From positions 1 through 64,000 of the forward strand of contig JAAVZY010000072.1 of assembly GCA_022791945.1 (NCBI GenBank): 64,000 nt of DNA. Reading direction: 5' to 3'. This DNA comes from Oscillospiraceae bacterium (lineage in GTDB: Bacteria > Bacillota > Clostridia > Oscillospirales > Ruminococcaceae). The translations under genes and the position numbers were made by a program. Shown piece after piece: positions 8,261 through 17,544 of this stretch (position 1 is its first letter; every line of letters begins with the position of its first letter). The notes under the pieces were generated by a model. The model did not search any database. It saw only the letters and a list, made by a program, of their open reading frames with translations, and was not told where the DNA came from.

Positions 8261-8539
8261 CTATTCGGAGGGCTGGACGGTGATTCCCTCGCAAATCTGC
8301 TGCTGCGTGACAATGGTGGACAGGGCGGATACCAAAAAGGAGAGCAGGTTGATCAGCGTCTGGAGCTGATCCTGCGTCAGCTCCGAGGCGAACAAAACCG
8401 CCAGCGCGTTGGCGGTGCCGAAAACCTGTTCCGGGGAGGTGCAGCAGCGCAGCGGCACTGTCCTTCTGGTTCTTGCGGAGACGGGCGACGAGTTATAGCG
8501 GACTGTCTGACCGCCGCCGGACTGCTCCTGCTCCCCCAT
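8261..8539 (-). CDS. Small hypothetical protein
   Basis: MGEQEQSGGGQTVRYNSSPVSARTRRTVPLRCCTSPEQVFGTANALAVLFASELTQDQLQTLINLLSFLVSALSTIVTQQQICEGITVQPSE. Confidence 0.5.
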   Translation of the reverse strand: MGEQEQSGGGQTVRYNSSPVSARTRRTVPLRCCTSPEQVFGTANALAVLFASELTQDQLQTLINLLSFLVSALSTIVTQQQICEGITVQPSE

Positions 8540-8656
8540 AGGCACCCCTCCTTCTCCCTTTATTCTATGCGCAGGCCCTATGGGGAGTGTGCGGGCGGCA
8601 GACACGCCGCCCCGCCTTGCGCATCCATGCGCTTTGCGGTATAATGGTATCATCAG

Positions 8657-9345
8657 AGCTTTGCTCAAGGGCCAAGACCTCGAGGACGCTGTCCTCGAGC
8701 TCCTGCCAAAGGGACTCGTCCCTTTGGAATCCCATCTTTTTGGGGTTATGGGTGGGGTAAGACCAAATCTTTGTCTCGCTGATACTTCCTACGTGGTCGA
8801 TCGCCCGCCTACCCATTTTTTCGTAAAGAAAAAATTCATCCCCATAGGCGGCGCAGAGACTGCGACGCAGAAAGTCTCGGGCGTGTTCTGTTACGCTCAT
8901 GCTTTCTGCGGGGAGGGCTTGAGTGCTACGCACGGAATCCCCCAGTCAGGGCTACCGCCTGGCGGCGGCATCCCTGCCATGCCCCCGACGTTCCGAAGGA
9001 ACGTATGGGAAAGGGGACCGCCGCTGCTCCGAAGGAGCTGCGGTGGTGGAAGGATTCCCATAGGAGCAGAAATCCTCCCATCCGCATATACCGATCGGAA
9101 GCACTATCCCAGTCTGCACGGGAATCCTGGTGCGGTGCAGGGAATACCCCGCACGCAGGAGGGAGCTTTTTTCTTTACGAAAAAAGCGTACTGCGGGAAT
9201 CAGACTCTCTGCGTGGCAGAAAGCCGGAGGTCTGTACAGACTCAACCGTCCCTCTTTCCGCCCTTAAAAAAGCCCTTTAAATTACGGGTTCCAAGGGGAT
9301 TTAATCCCCTTGGCGGAGCTCGAGGCAGAGCCTCGAGGTCTTCCC
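8657..9345. repeat. Hairpin-mosaic locus D (about 690 bp, full length)
   Basis: Left end ctcgaggacgctgtcctcgag + ccaaagggactcgtccctttgg; right end ccaaggggatttaatccccttgg + ctcgaggcagagcctcgag; internal attttttcgtaaagaaaaaat, acgttccgaaggaacgt, gcttttttctttacgaaaaaagc modules. Confidence 0.93.
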
Positions 9346-9371
9346 GGATAAGCAGAAACTTGGAGGCATCC

Positions 9372-11477
9372 ATGGAGACAGTAACGCTGAATGATGGGAT
9401 AGAGCAGCTGAAAGGGGTCGGGCCGAAGAGGGCCGCGCTCTATCGGAAGCTGGGCATTGAAACGGTTCGGGACCTGCTGAGCTTTTACCCCAGGGACTAT
9501 CTGGATCTCTCTCATCCCCTCCCGATTACGGAAGCGCCCGCAGGCGAGGTGTCCGCCGTGCGGGGACGGGTATTCAAAAAACAGGGGCCCCAGCGCATCC
9601 GCAAGGGACTGACCCTGTACAAGGTCTTTGCTACCGATGGGGACGGGGAGCTGGTGATTACCATTTACAATTCCCAGTTCCTTTTTGATGCCTTGAGCCT
9701 GGATGGGGAATACTGCTTCTATGGCAAGGTGACCGGTTCCCCTCTCCGCAGGGAAATGTCCGCTCCCCTTTGCCTTCCCGCCTCCGAAACCCTCCTTTTG
9801 CGGCCTGTTTACGCCCTCACCGAGGGCCTCACCAATAAAATGGTTCAGGCAAATATGCAGGACGCGCTGGCGGTCTGGGGAGATCGTTTGACTGACAGCC
9901 TTCCCTCCGCCCTCCGGCAGCAGTACAGCCTCTGCCAGCTCCGCTACGCGGTGGAGAACATCCACTTTCCTGCGGACGCGCAGGCCCGGAATCTGGCGCG
10001 GCAGCGGCTTGTCTTCGAGGAGCTGCTGGTGCTCCAGCTGGGCCTCTCCCTCCTGCGGCAGAAGCACCGCCGTCAGGCCGGCGCCCGGATGGAGGATCCG
10101 GAGCTCTCCCCCTTTCTGGAGTCCCTTCCCTTCACCCTGACCGACGGCCAGCTCCAGACCATCCGGGACGGGATCCGGGACATGACCGGGCGGACGCCCG
10201 CCCTTTTTGCAGGGCAGGCGGACGAGGCCGCGCCCGCGCCCGAAGAGGTCCGCGTCCCCATGAATCGGCTGGTCCAGGGAGACGTGGGCTCCGGCAAGAC
10301 CATGGTTGCCGCCGCCCTCTGCTATGTCTGCGTGAAAAACGGCTTTCAGGCGGCTGTGATGGCGCCCACCCAGATCCTGGCGGAACAGCATTATGCTACC
10401 CTGGAGCGCCAGCTCTCCCCCCTGGGGATCCGCTGCTGCCTGCTGACCTCCAGCCTGACCCCCAAGGCCCGCAGGCAGACCCTGGAGGGGGTGGAAAGCG
10501 GCCTTTACGGAGTGGTCATCGGCACCCATGCCCTGCTGCGGGGGGAGGTCGCCTTCCAGGCCCTGGGCCTGGTGGTCACCGACGAGCAGCACCGGTTCGG
10601 CGTGGCCCAGCGGGCGGCTCTGGATCGGAAAGGGAACAATCCCCATCTGCTGGTGATGTCCGCCACCCCCATCCCCCGAACCCTGGCGCTGATCATCTAC
10701 GGGGATCTGGACGTCTCCCTGATTCGGGAGCTGCCCAAGGGCCGCCAGCCCATCGACACCTTTGCCATTGACCCGGGAAAGCGGGGCCGCGCACTGGGCT
10801 TCCTGAAAAAGCAGGTGGACGAAGGCCGGCAGGCCTATATTGTCTGCCCCCTGATCCAGGAGGACGGAGGAGAGCTGGCCTCCATCACCCGCTATATGGA
10901 GGATTTACAGAAAACCCCGCTGAGCGCCTGCCGGATCGGCGCTCTCCACGGAAAGCTCAAGCCCAGGGAAAAGGAGGCTCTGATGGCCGCCTTTCAGGCG
11001 GGGGAGCTGCAAATCCTGGTGTCCACCACAGTGGTGGAGGTTGGGGTAGACGTGCCCAACGCCAATATTATGCTCATTGAAAACGCGGAGCGGTTCGGGC
11101 TGTCCCAGCTCCATCAGCTCCGGGGCCGGGTGGGCCGGGGACAGTACAAGAGCTACTGTGTGCTCATCTCCGGCGGAGGCGCTGAGGACACCCGCCGCAG
11201 GCTCCAGGTGATGACCTCCACCTCCGACGGATTCCGGATTGCGGAGGAGGATTTGAAGCTCCGGGGCCCGGGAGACTTCTTCGGACAGCGCCAGCACGGC
11301 CTGCCGGAGCTGAAAATCGCCAGTATTATGGAGGATATGGACGTCCTGGAGGAGGCGCGTCAGGCCGCCCAGGCGCTGCTCCGGCAGGATCCGTCCCTCT
11401 CCCTGGAGGAGCATCGGGGCCTCCGGGCAGAGGTCAGGCGCCTGTTCAGCCAAAGCGGACAGGTCGCCATGAACTGA
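9372..11477 (+). CDS. recG: ATP-dependent DNA helicase RecG
   Basis: METVTLNDGIEQLKGVGPKRAALYRKLGIETVRDLLSFYPRDYLD; LVQGDVGSGKTMVA; DEQHRFGVAQR; QLRGRVGRG. Confidence 0.96.
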   Translation: METVTLNDGIEQLKGVGPKRAALYRKLGIETVRDLLSFYPRDYLDLSHPLPITEAPAGEVSAVRGRVFKKQGPQRIRKGLTLYKVFATDGDGELVITIYNSQFLFDALSLDGEYCFYGKVTGSPLRREMSAPLCLPASETLLLRPVYALTEGLTNKMVQANMQDALAVWGDRLTDSLPSALRQQYSLCQLRYAVENIHFPADAQARNLARQRLVFEELLVLQLGLSLLRQKHRRQAGARMEDPELSPFLESLPFTLTDGQLQTIRDGIRDMTGRTPALFAGQADEAAPAPEEVRVPMNRLVQGDVGSGKTMVAAALCYVCVKNGFQAAVMAPTQILAEQHYATLERQLSPLGIRCCLLTSSLTPKARRQTLEGVESGLYGVVIGTHALLRGEVAFQALGLVVTDEQHRFGVAQRAALDRKGNNPHLLVMSATPIPRTLALIIYGDLDVSLIRELPKGRQPIDTFAIDPGKRGRALGFLKKQVDEGRQAYIVCPLIQEDGGELASITRYMEDLQKTPLSACRIGALHGKLKPREKEALMAAFQAGELQILVSTTVVEVGVDVPNANIMLIENAERFGLSQLHQLRGRVGRGQYKSYCVLISGGGAEDTRRRLQVMTSTSDGFRIAEEDLKLRGPGDFFGQRQHGLPELKIASIMEDMDVLEEARQAAQALLRQDPSLSLEEHRGLRAEVRRLFSQSGQVAMN

Positions 11478-11552
11478 CACCCCCATTTAAAAAATTTGCA
11501 ATGGACGTTCCTCCGGAACTGTGATACAATCAGGGTGTCTGTTCGTGCGCTT

Positions 11553-12098
11553 TCAGACCTCGAGGGCTCTGCCCAAGGGTCAAAGCCGCAGGCTTTGACC
11601 CTGCTAGCCTCCTGCCAAGGGGGCCGAGCCAACATCCTACGCTGACGGACGCTCTGTGCGAAGTTAAGCACCGCTCATCCTCTTAACTTTGCAGAATGCG
11701 TCTTTGTAACGTACAGAGTTGGCTTGCCTCCCTTGTCATACGTTCCGAAGGAATGTATGGGAGGAGGGGACCGCCGTCGGACCAAAGGGACGGCGGTGGT
11801 GGAAGGATTCCGATCGTGGCACAAAGTCCCTCCCTGCAGAGCCTGTGAGCGTGGTAGTATTATGCTCATACCCTCTGCGCCGCAGGAAAATACCCCGCAC
11901 GCAGGAGGGAGCTTTTTTCTTTACGAAAAAAGCGTACTGCGGGAATCAGACTTTCTACGTGGCAGTGGTTCGGAAGTCTCTACAGACTTGACCCCCAACC
12001 CTTTCCGCCCTTAAAAAAGCCCTTAAATTTACGGGTTCCAAGGGGATTTAATCCCCTTGGCGGAGCGCGAGACAGCGTCTCGCGGCCTTATCCCTTCG
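11553..12098. repeat. Hairpin-mosaic locus E
   Basis: ctcgagggctctgccc, catacgttccgaaggaatgtatg, gcttttttctttacgaaaaaagc, ccaaggggatttaatccccttgg, gcgagacagcgtctcgc. Confidence 0.92.
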
Positions 12099-12146
12099 AC
12101 CGCGCAGAGACAACGAAACTTGCCAGAATATCAAAGGAGGCTTCTC

Positions 12147-13322
12147 ATGGCCAGCAACCGCAGTACACCCCGTCACAGAAAAAAGAAAAAGTCCGGCGCG
12201 CCTGCCGTTCTGCTTACCATCTGCATTCTCTGCCTGTTGATCGTGGCAGGCACGCTGGTGGCTCAGCGGTTTCTGCTGGACAAAGGGCCGGGCTCCTCCA
12301 GCGTCCCGGTTCAGCAGGGAGGGGTTGAGCTGGGGCTGGATCAAACAGAGATCACGCTGTATGAGGGCTATTCTGCTGTTCTTCATACCGTGCCGGAGGG
12401 AACGCCTGCCGTCTGGAGCTCCGACAACGAGGCCGTGGCCCGGGTGGACGGCGGCACCGTCCGCGCCGCCGCACCCGGCACCGCCGTGATCCGCGCCTAC
12501 ACGGACAGCTCCGAGGCCTTCTGTACGGTCACGGTGCTGGCCCTGCCGAAGGTAACCGTGGAGAATCCCTCCGGACAGCATATTGACGAAACAAAGCTCC
12601 AGACCCTGCGGGAGCTTACCGCTCAGGCGCCTCTGACCGTATCGGTTTATTATAAGGATCTGGTTACAGGAACAGTGATTGAGTACAATTCTGGGAAAAA
12701 GTATGCGGCCGGCAGTGTGATCAAGGCGCCTTACTGCAAATGGCTGCTCGCCAGCGGCGCGGATCTGGAGGAGCGCCTGACCTTTACCTCCGCAGATATC
12801 CTGGAGGGAAGCGGAAGCCTGAAGGACAGCCCGGAGGGAACGGCGTTTACTGTCCGGGAGCTGGCGGACAAGGCCCTCCGGGAAAGCGACAACACCGCGT
12901 ATCACATGCTGGTGAAGCGTTTCGGCTTTGACGGGTTCCTGGGGTATGCCCAGTCCCTGGGAGTTGGGGCCAATCAGAGCAGCAGCAATCTGTTCGGAAA
13001 TATGTCGGCGGTGGGCGCGGGCATTTATTTCCAGGATATCTATTATTGGAGTCAGGGAGAGCCCGAGCGGGGGCAGTTCCTCAAGGACGCGCTTTGCAAT
13101 ACCACCTACCGGAAGCTGATCAGCTCCGCGGTGGACGCCCCGGTCGCCCACAAATACGGCTATAACAACGGCACCGGCGGCTTTCACGACGCGGCCATTG
13201 TCTACCGTGATCGCCCCTATGTGCTGACCATCTTCACCTACCTGGATCCGGATGTGCCGGAAACCGTCCCCTATATCCAAAGCCTCGCCGCCTGCCTGGA
13301 CAGCATCCACACCGGCGGATGA
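12147..13322 (+). CDS. Membrane-anchored class A beta-lactamase-like serine hydrolase with Big2-like domain
   Basis: N-terminal TM; TEITLYEGYSAVLHTVPEGTPAVWSSDNEAVARVDGGTVRAAAPGTAVI; YAAGSVIKAPYCKWLLASG; SDNTAYHMLVKRFG. Confidence 0.8.
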   Translation: MASNRSTPRHRKKKKSGAPAVLLTICILCLLIVAGTLVAQRFLLDKGPGSSSVPVQQGGVELGLDQTEITLYEGYSAVLHTVPEGTPAVWSSDNEAVARVDGGTVRAAAPGTAVIRAYTDSSEAFCTVTVLALPKVTVENPSGQHIDETKLQTLRELTAQAPLTVSVYYKDLVTGTVIEYNSGKKYAAGSVIKAPYCKWLLASGADLEERLTFTSADILEGSGSLKDSPEGTAFTVRELADKALRESDNTAYHMLVKRFGFDGFLGYAQSLGVGANQSSSNLFGNMSAVGAGIYFQDIYYWSQGEPERGQFLKDALCNTTYRKLISSAVDAPVAHKYGYNNGTGGFHDAAIVYRDRPYVLTIFTYLDPDVPETVPYIQSLAACLDSIHTGG

Positions 13323-13444
13323 GCGCCGGCCGGCTCCATGCGCCCGGAGGCATCCGCGCCATAAGAGCCCCAATACACCATACACCATACACACTGCAAG
13401 GAAAGGAAGCGATCCCACAGCAAAGGGATCGCGCAGGTACTACC

Positions 13445-14428
13445 ATGGATGATTTCATTCGGCCCCGCAGACTGCGGGGAAGTGAACGAATGCGGCGGCT
13501 GGCCCGGGAGACGCGGGTGTCCCTGGACAGTCTGGTGTGGCCTCTGTTCCTCCGGGAGGGAAAAAACATCCGGGAGGAAATTCCCTCCCTGCCGGGGCAG
13601 CTCCGCTACAGCCCCGATCAGGCCGGAGAAGCCGCAGAACGTGCTCTGCGCTCCGGCGTGCGCGCGCTCCTGCTCTTCGGCATCCCTCAGGAAAAGGACG
13701 AACGGGGCTCTCAGGCCTATGCCAAGAACGGCGTGGTTCAGCAGGGGATTCGGGCCCTGAAGGAACGGTATCCGGAGCTCTTCCTGATCACGGATGTATG
13801 TATGTGCGAATACACCTCCCACGGCCACTGCGGCATCCTCAGCGGGCGGCGGGTGGACAACGACAAGACCCTGCCCTATCTGGCGGCTGCGGCCCTCTCC
13901 CATGCGGCCGCCGGCGCCGACATGGTCGCCCCCTCGGACATGATGGACGGACGGATTGCCGCCATCCGGACAGCTCTGGACGAAAACGGCTACACCGACA
14001 CCCCCATCCTTTCCTACGCGGTCAAGTACGCCTCCGCTTTTTACGGCCCTTTCCGGGACGCGGCCGGATCCGCGCCCGCCTTCGGGAACCGGAAAAGCTA
14101 TCAGATGGATTTCCACAATGTGCGGGAGGCCGTAAAGGAGGCCCTGCTGGATGTGGGCGAGGGGGCGGATATGCTGATGGTCAAGCCCGCCATGTCCTAC
14201 CTGGACGTGATCAGCCGTGTAAAGGCGGAAACACGGCTCCCCCTGGCCGCCTACAGCGTCAGCGGTGAATACGCCATGCTCAGGGCTGCGGGGGCGCAGG
14301 GGCTTCTGGACGAGTACGCCGCCATGTGCGAAAGCGCCGCCGGCATCTTCCGGGCGGGAGCGGACGTGCTGATCACCTACTACGCCAGGGAACTGGCCGA
14401 AGCCATTAAGAAGGGGGATCTGGGATGA
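13445..14428 (+). CDS. hemB: Porphobilinogen synthase
   Basis: RPRRLRGSERMRRLARETRVSLDSLVWPLFLREG; DVCMCEYTSHGHCGIL; MVAPSDMMDGRIAAIR; YQMDFHN. Confidence 0.95.
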   Translation: MDDFIRPRRLRGSERMRRLARETRVSLDSLVWPLFLREGKNIREEIPSLPGQLRYSPDQAGEAAERALRSGVRALLLFGIPQEKDERGSQAYAKNGVVQQGIRALKERYPELFLITDVCMCEYTSHGHCGILSGRRVDNDKTLPYLAAAALSHAAAGADMVAPSDMMDGRIAAIRTALDENGYTDTPILSYAVKYASAFYGPFRDAAGSAPAFGNRKSYQMDFHNVREAVKEALLDVGEGADMLMVKPAMSYLDVISRVKAETRLPLAAYSVSGEYAMLRAAGAQGLLDEYAAMCESAAGIFRAGADVLITYYARELAEAIKKGDLG

Positions 14429-15696
14429 GCGAAAGCGAGTCGCTGTTCCAGCGGGCACAGCAGGTCATTCCCGGAGGCGTCAACAGCCCGGTGCGGGCCT
14501 TTCGGGCAGTGGGCGGAACACCGCCCTTTATCCGTCGGGGGGCGGGGGCGCGGCTCTGGGATGAGGACGGCCGGGAGTATCTGGACTTTGTGGGCTCCTG
14601 GGGACCGATGATTCTGGGGCACGGCCATCCCGCCGTTCTGGCGGCGGTGGAGGAAGCCCTCCGGGACGGGCTGAGCTTTGGCGCGCCCACCCGGCGGGAG
14701 GTGCTGGCGGCGGAAACCATCTGCGGGATGGTTCCGGGGCTGGAGCAGATCCGGATGGTGAACTCCGGGACAGAGGCGGTGATGAGCGCTCTGCGGCTGG
14801 CCCGGGGCGCTTCCGGACGGAGCCGGATCATCAAGTTCGCCGGGTGCTACCATGGACACAGCGACAGTATGCTGGTGAAGGCGGGCTCCGGAGCGCTGAC
14901 GGCCGGCTCGCCGGACAGCCTGGGCGTTCCGCCGGAAGCGGCAAAGGACACCCTGGTGGCGGAATACAACGATCTCTCCTCGGCGGAGGCGCTGTTCGCC
15001 CGGTTTCCCGGGGAGATCGCCTGCGTGATTGTGGAGCCCGCGGCGGCGAACATGGGGCTGATCCCGCCGGAGCCGGGATTTCTCCAGGGACTGCGGGAGC
15101 TGTGCAGCTGCCACGGCGCGCTGCTGATCTTTGACGAGGTAATTACCGGTTTCCGGCTGGCTCCGGGGGGCGCGCAGGAATACTACGGCGTGGAGGCGGA
15201 TCTGGTGACCTACGGCAAGATCATCGGCGGCGGGATGCCGGTAGGCGCTTACGGAGGACGCCGGGAGCTGATGGAGCAGGTGGCGCCCTGCGGAGGCGTT
15301 TACCAGGCGGGAACGCTCTCCGGCAATCCGATTGCGATGGCGGCCGGCCTGGCGCAGCTGTCCCTGCTGGAGCCGGCGCTGTACCAGCGGCTGGAAGAGC
15401 TGGGGCGGCGGCTGGAGGAGGGACTGCTGGAAATTGTCCGCAGGCGCTCCCTGGGGGTAACGATTCACCGGGCAGGCTCCCTGGCCTGCGTATTCTTCCG
15501 GGAGGGCCCGGTGCGGAGCTATCGGGACGCGCTGAGAAGTGACGTGAAGGCGTTCGCGGGCTGGTTCCGGCGGATGCTGGAGCAGGGGATCTACCTGGCT
15601 CCTTCTCAGTTTGAAGCGATTTTCCTCAGCGGCGCACACAGCGAAAAGGACGTCGATCGCTTCCTGGAGGCCGCCGACAGGGCCTTTCAGGGGTGA
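14425..15696 (+). CDS. hemL: Glutamate-1-semialdehyde 2,1-aminomutase
   Basis: LFQRAQQVIPGGVNSPVRAFRAVGGTPPFI; LIFDEVITGFRLAPGGAQEYYGVEADLVTYGKIIGGGMPVGAYGG. Confidence 0.96.
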   Translation: MSESESLFQRAQQVIPGGVNSPVRAFRAVGGTPPFIRRGAGARLWDEDGREYLDFVGSWGPMILGHGHPAVLAAVEEALRDGLSFGAPTRREVLAAETICGMVPGLEQIRMVNSGTEAVMSALRLARGASGRSRIIKFAGCYHGHSDSMLVKAGSGALTAGSPDSLGVPPEAAKDTLVAEYNDLSSAEALFARFPGEIACVIVEPAAANMGLIPPEPGFLQGLRELCSCHGALLIFDEVITGFRLAPGGAQEYYGVEADLVTYGKIIGGGMPVGAYGGRRELMEQVAPCGGVYQAGTLSGNPIAMAAGLAQLSLLEPALYQRLEELGRRLEEGLLEIVRRRSLGVTIHRAGSLACVFFREGPVRSYRDALRSDVKAFAGWFRRMLEQGIYLAPSQFEAIFLSGAHSEKDVDRFLEAADRAFQG

Positions 15697-15707
15697 GCGC
15701 TTTCGGG

Positions 15708-15747
15708 CAAGATCTCGAGGGCGCTGCCAAGGGTCAAGGCCGCAGGG
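15708..15747. repeat. Hairpin-mosaic remnant F
   Basis: caagatctcgagggcgctgccaagggtcaaggccgcagg: same left-end sequence as loci E and K. Confidence 0.7.
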
Positions 15748-15792
15748 GAACTTTTGTGAGAACCCGCTTTTTCGTCTTGTGAATGATATCAG

Positions 15793-15835
15793 ACAAAGCT
15801 CCGGTGCGTCGTGAAACGACGCACCGGAGCTTTGT
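15793..15835. terminator. Perfect 20-bp stem hairpin after hemL, built around the GTGCGTCG/CGACGCAC repeat module
   Basis: acaaagctccggtgcgtcgt-gaa-acgacgcaccggagctttgt. Confidence 0.75.
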
Positions 15836-15989
15836 TCGGAGACGGGAATCCTTCCGGGAATTTTTACATAATATAGAACAGTCCCTTTCTCTGAGAGCTT
15901 GTTCAGGCGCTGAGGGGAGGGGGACGTCTTCGCCGGTATCCGGCGAAACCGGCGGGAATCAACCCATTCGCCGGAGAATGGAGCGTCCC

Positions 15990-16232
15990 ATGACTTATCA
16001 AAACAACAACGGGCTGAATGATCTGATCCAGGAGGCAGGCCGCCGCAGCGGCGTGGATCCCGCCAGCCTGAAGCGCACCATTGACAGCGGAAAGCTGGAC
16101 GATCTGGCGGCCAAAATGAAGCCCAAGGACGCGGAGAGGCTCCGCCAGGTGCTCAGCAATCCCAAACTGGCTGAGCAGATGCTGAAAACGCCCCAGGCCC
16201 AGCAGCTGATCCGGCAGTTTATGAAAGAATAA
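15990..16232 (+). CDS. Small helical hypothetical protein
   Basis: MTYQNNNGLNDLIQEAGRRSGVDPASLKRTIDSGKLDDLAAKMKPKDAERLRQVLSNPKLAEQMLKTPQAQQLIRQFMKE. Confidence 0.75.
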   Translation: MTYQNNNGLNDLIQEAGRRSGVDPASLKRTIDSGKLDDLAAKMKPKDAERLRQVLSNPKLAEQMLKTPQAQQLIRQFMKE

Positions 16233-16233
16233 A

Positions 16234-16392
16234 AGCCTGTTCAAGATCTCTGGGTGGGGCGAATGGAAGGGGATTTTTTTGCACAGCAAGGAAAAAAGCG
16301 GAGGAATCCTTTGTGGATTCCGAGCATTTTTGACGCCGTCTGTGCGGAAAAAGCGCCTTTCAGGCGCTGCGCCCGGAGATCTTGAATAGGCT
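16234..16392. mobile_element. IS5-like MITE, copy 1 (159 bp)
   Basis: AGCCTGTTCAAGATCTC...GAGATCTTGAATAGGCT imperfect TIRs; TAA on the right (16393-16395) and TAA one base before the left end; interior matches 36079-36239. Confidence 0.85.
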
Positions 16393-16499
16393 TAAGACCG
16401 CTCCGGCGACGGGGCGGGCGGCGCCGCTCCGGGGGCGGAGGCGCCTGTGCCATCCCCTTCCGGGGGAAGCTTCAGCCCCCGGAAGGGACGATCACGGCT

Positions 16500-16940
16500 A
16501 TGGAGGATCTGGTCGAAAAGCTGCAAGGGATTCTGGGCTCTCCGGAAGGACAGGAGCAGCTCCGGAGCATCCAGTCCATGCTTGGAATGGGAGGGGACTC
16601 CCCGCAGGAAGCAGAAGCGGCGCCTGTCCCCTCCGCGCCCGCTCCGACGCTGGATCTCTCAGCCCTGTCGGGACTACTGGGGAATCTGGGGGGAAGCGGG
16701 CCCCAGCAGGCAGCGGAACAGCCGGCTCTGCCCGGCATTGATATGAATATGATTCTCCAGCTCCAGAGAGCATTCCAGGCCATGAACCCCGCCGACGACA
16801 AAAACGCCCGGCTGCTCATGGCCCTGAAGCCGCATTTCAGCCCCCGGCGGCAGGCCAAGGTGGATCAGGCAATGAGCCTGATGCGCCTGTTCTCCATGCT
16901 CCCCCTGCTTCGGGAAAGCGGCATCTTCGCTGGGCTCTGA
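16500..16940 (+). CDS. Hypothetical protein with Pro/Ala linker and helical C-terminus
   Basis: MEDLVEKLQGILGSPEGQEQLRSIQSMLG...NARLLMALKPHFSPRRQAKVDQAMSLMRLFSMLPLLRESGIFAGL. Confidence 0.75.
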   Translation: MEDLVEKLQGILGSPEGQEQLRSIQSMLGMGGDSPQEAEAAPVPSAPAPTLDLSALSGLLGNLGGSGPQQAAEQPALPGIDMNMILQLQRAFQAMNPADDKNARLLMALKPHFSPRRQAKVDQAMSLMRLFSMLPLLRESGIFAGL

Positions 16941-17505
16941 GAGCCTGTTCAGAATCTCTGCCTGCATCGAAGGGCAAGGCCGCGAGACTCTGTCTCGCGC
17001 TCTGCGGTGCGTCGTGAAACGACGCACCTAGGAATTCGGCTTCGCCGAATTCTGAGATGCGCCGCTGGCGGCGCATCGGGAAGGGATTCCCCTTGGATTC
17101 CCATTATTTCAAGGGCTTTTTTAAGGGCGGAAAAGGGTGGGGTCAAGTCTGTACAGACTTCCGGCTTTCTGCCACGCAGAGAGTCTGATTCCCGCAGTAC
17201 GCTTTTTTCGTAAAGAAAGAAGCTCTCTCCTGTGTGCGGGGTACTTCCTGTGCCGCACCAGGCTTCCTGCGCAGAGCGGCGCTCGGGACTTTCTGCGTCA
17301 CAGCCTCTGGCCCGCACGTAGGGCTGAATTTTTTCTTTACGAAAAAATGGGTAGGCGGGCGATCGTCCCTGCGGGAAGTATCAGCGAGGCAGGCCCACCC
17401 CCCAAAAAAATTTACGGGAATCCAAGGGGATTTAATCCCCTTGGCAGAGCGCGAGACGGCGTCTCGCGACCTTCCCCCGATACAAAAGAGGCTGAATAGG
17501 CGCTC
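16941..17505. mobile_element. Hairpin-mosaic locus G bounded by IS5-like ends and a TGA target duplication (565 bp)
   Basis: TGA|GAGCCTGTTCAGAATCTC ... GAGGCTGAATAGGCGCTC|TGA; interior has cgcgagactctgtctcgcg, gaattcggcttcgccgaattc, gatgcgccgctggcggcgcatc and others. Confidence 0.8.
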
Positions 17506-17544
17506 TGAGGGAATCAAAGTATCTGAGGGAAAGGAGGAGCGGCA

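Noticed and set aside
8657-9345. CRISPR array
   Set aside because: Repeats are heterogeneous palindromes of different types with irregular spacing and no constant repeat/variable spacer pattern; no cas genes seen
8580-9371. N-terminal 264-residue extension of RecG in the ORF track
   Set aside because: It runs through the hairpin mosaic. RecG similarity begins at METVTLNDGIEQLKGVGPKRA (9372).
12147-13322. Antibiotic-resistance beta-lactamase
   Set aside because: Domain layout (TM anchor, Big2-like domain, class A-like fold) is common for housekeeping cell-wall serine hydrolases in Clostridia. Resistance is not supported by sequence alone.
13360-13400. caccatacaccatacaca short tandem repeat upstream of hemB
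   Set aside because: Only two to three imperfect units; no clear function or wider pattern
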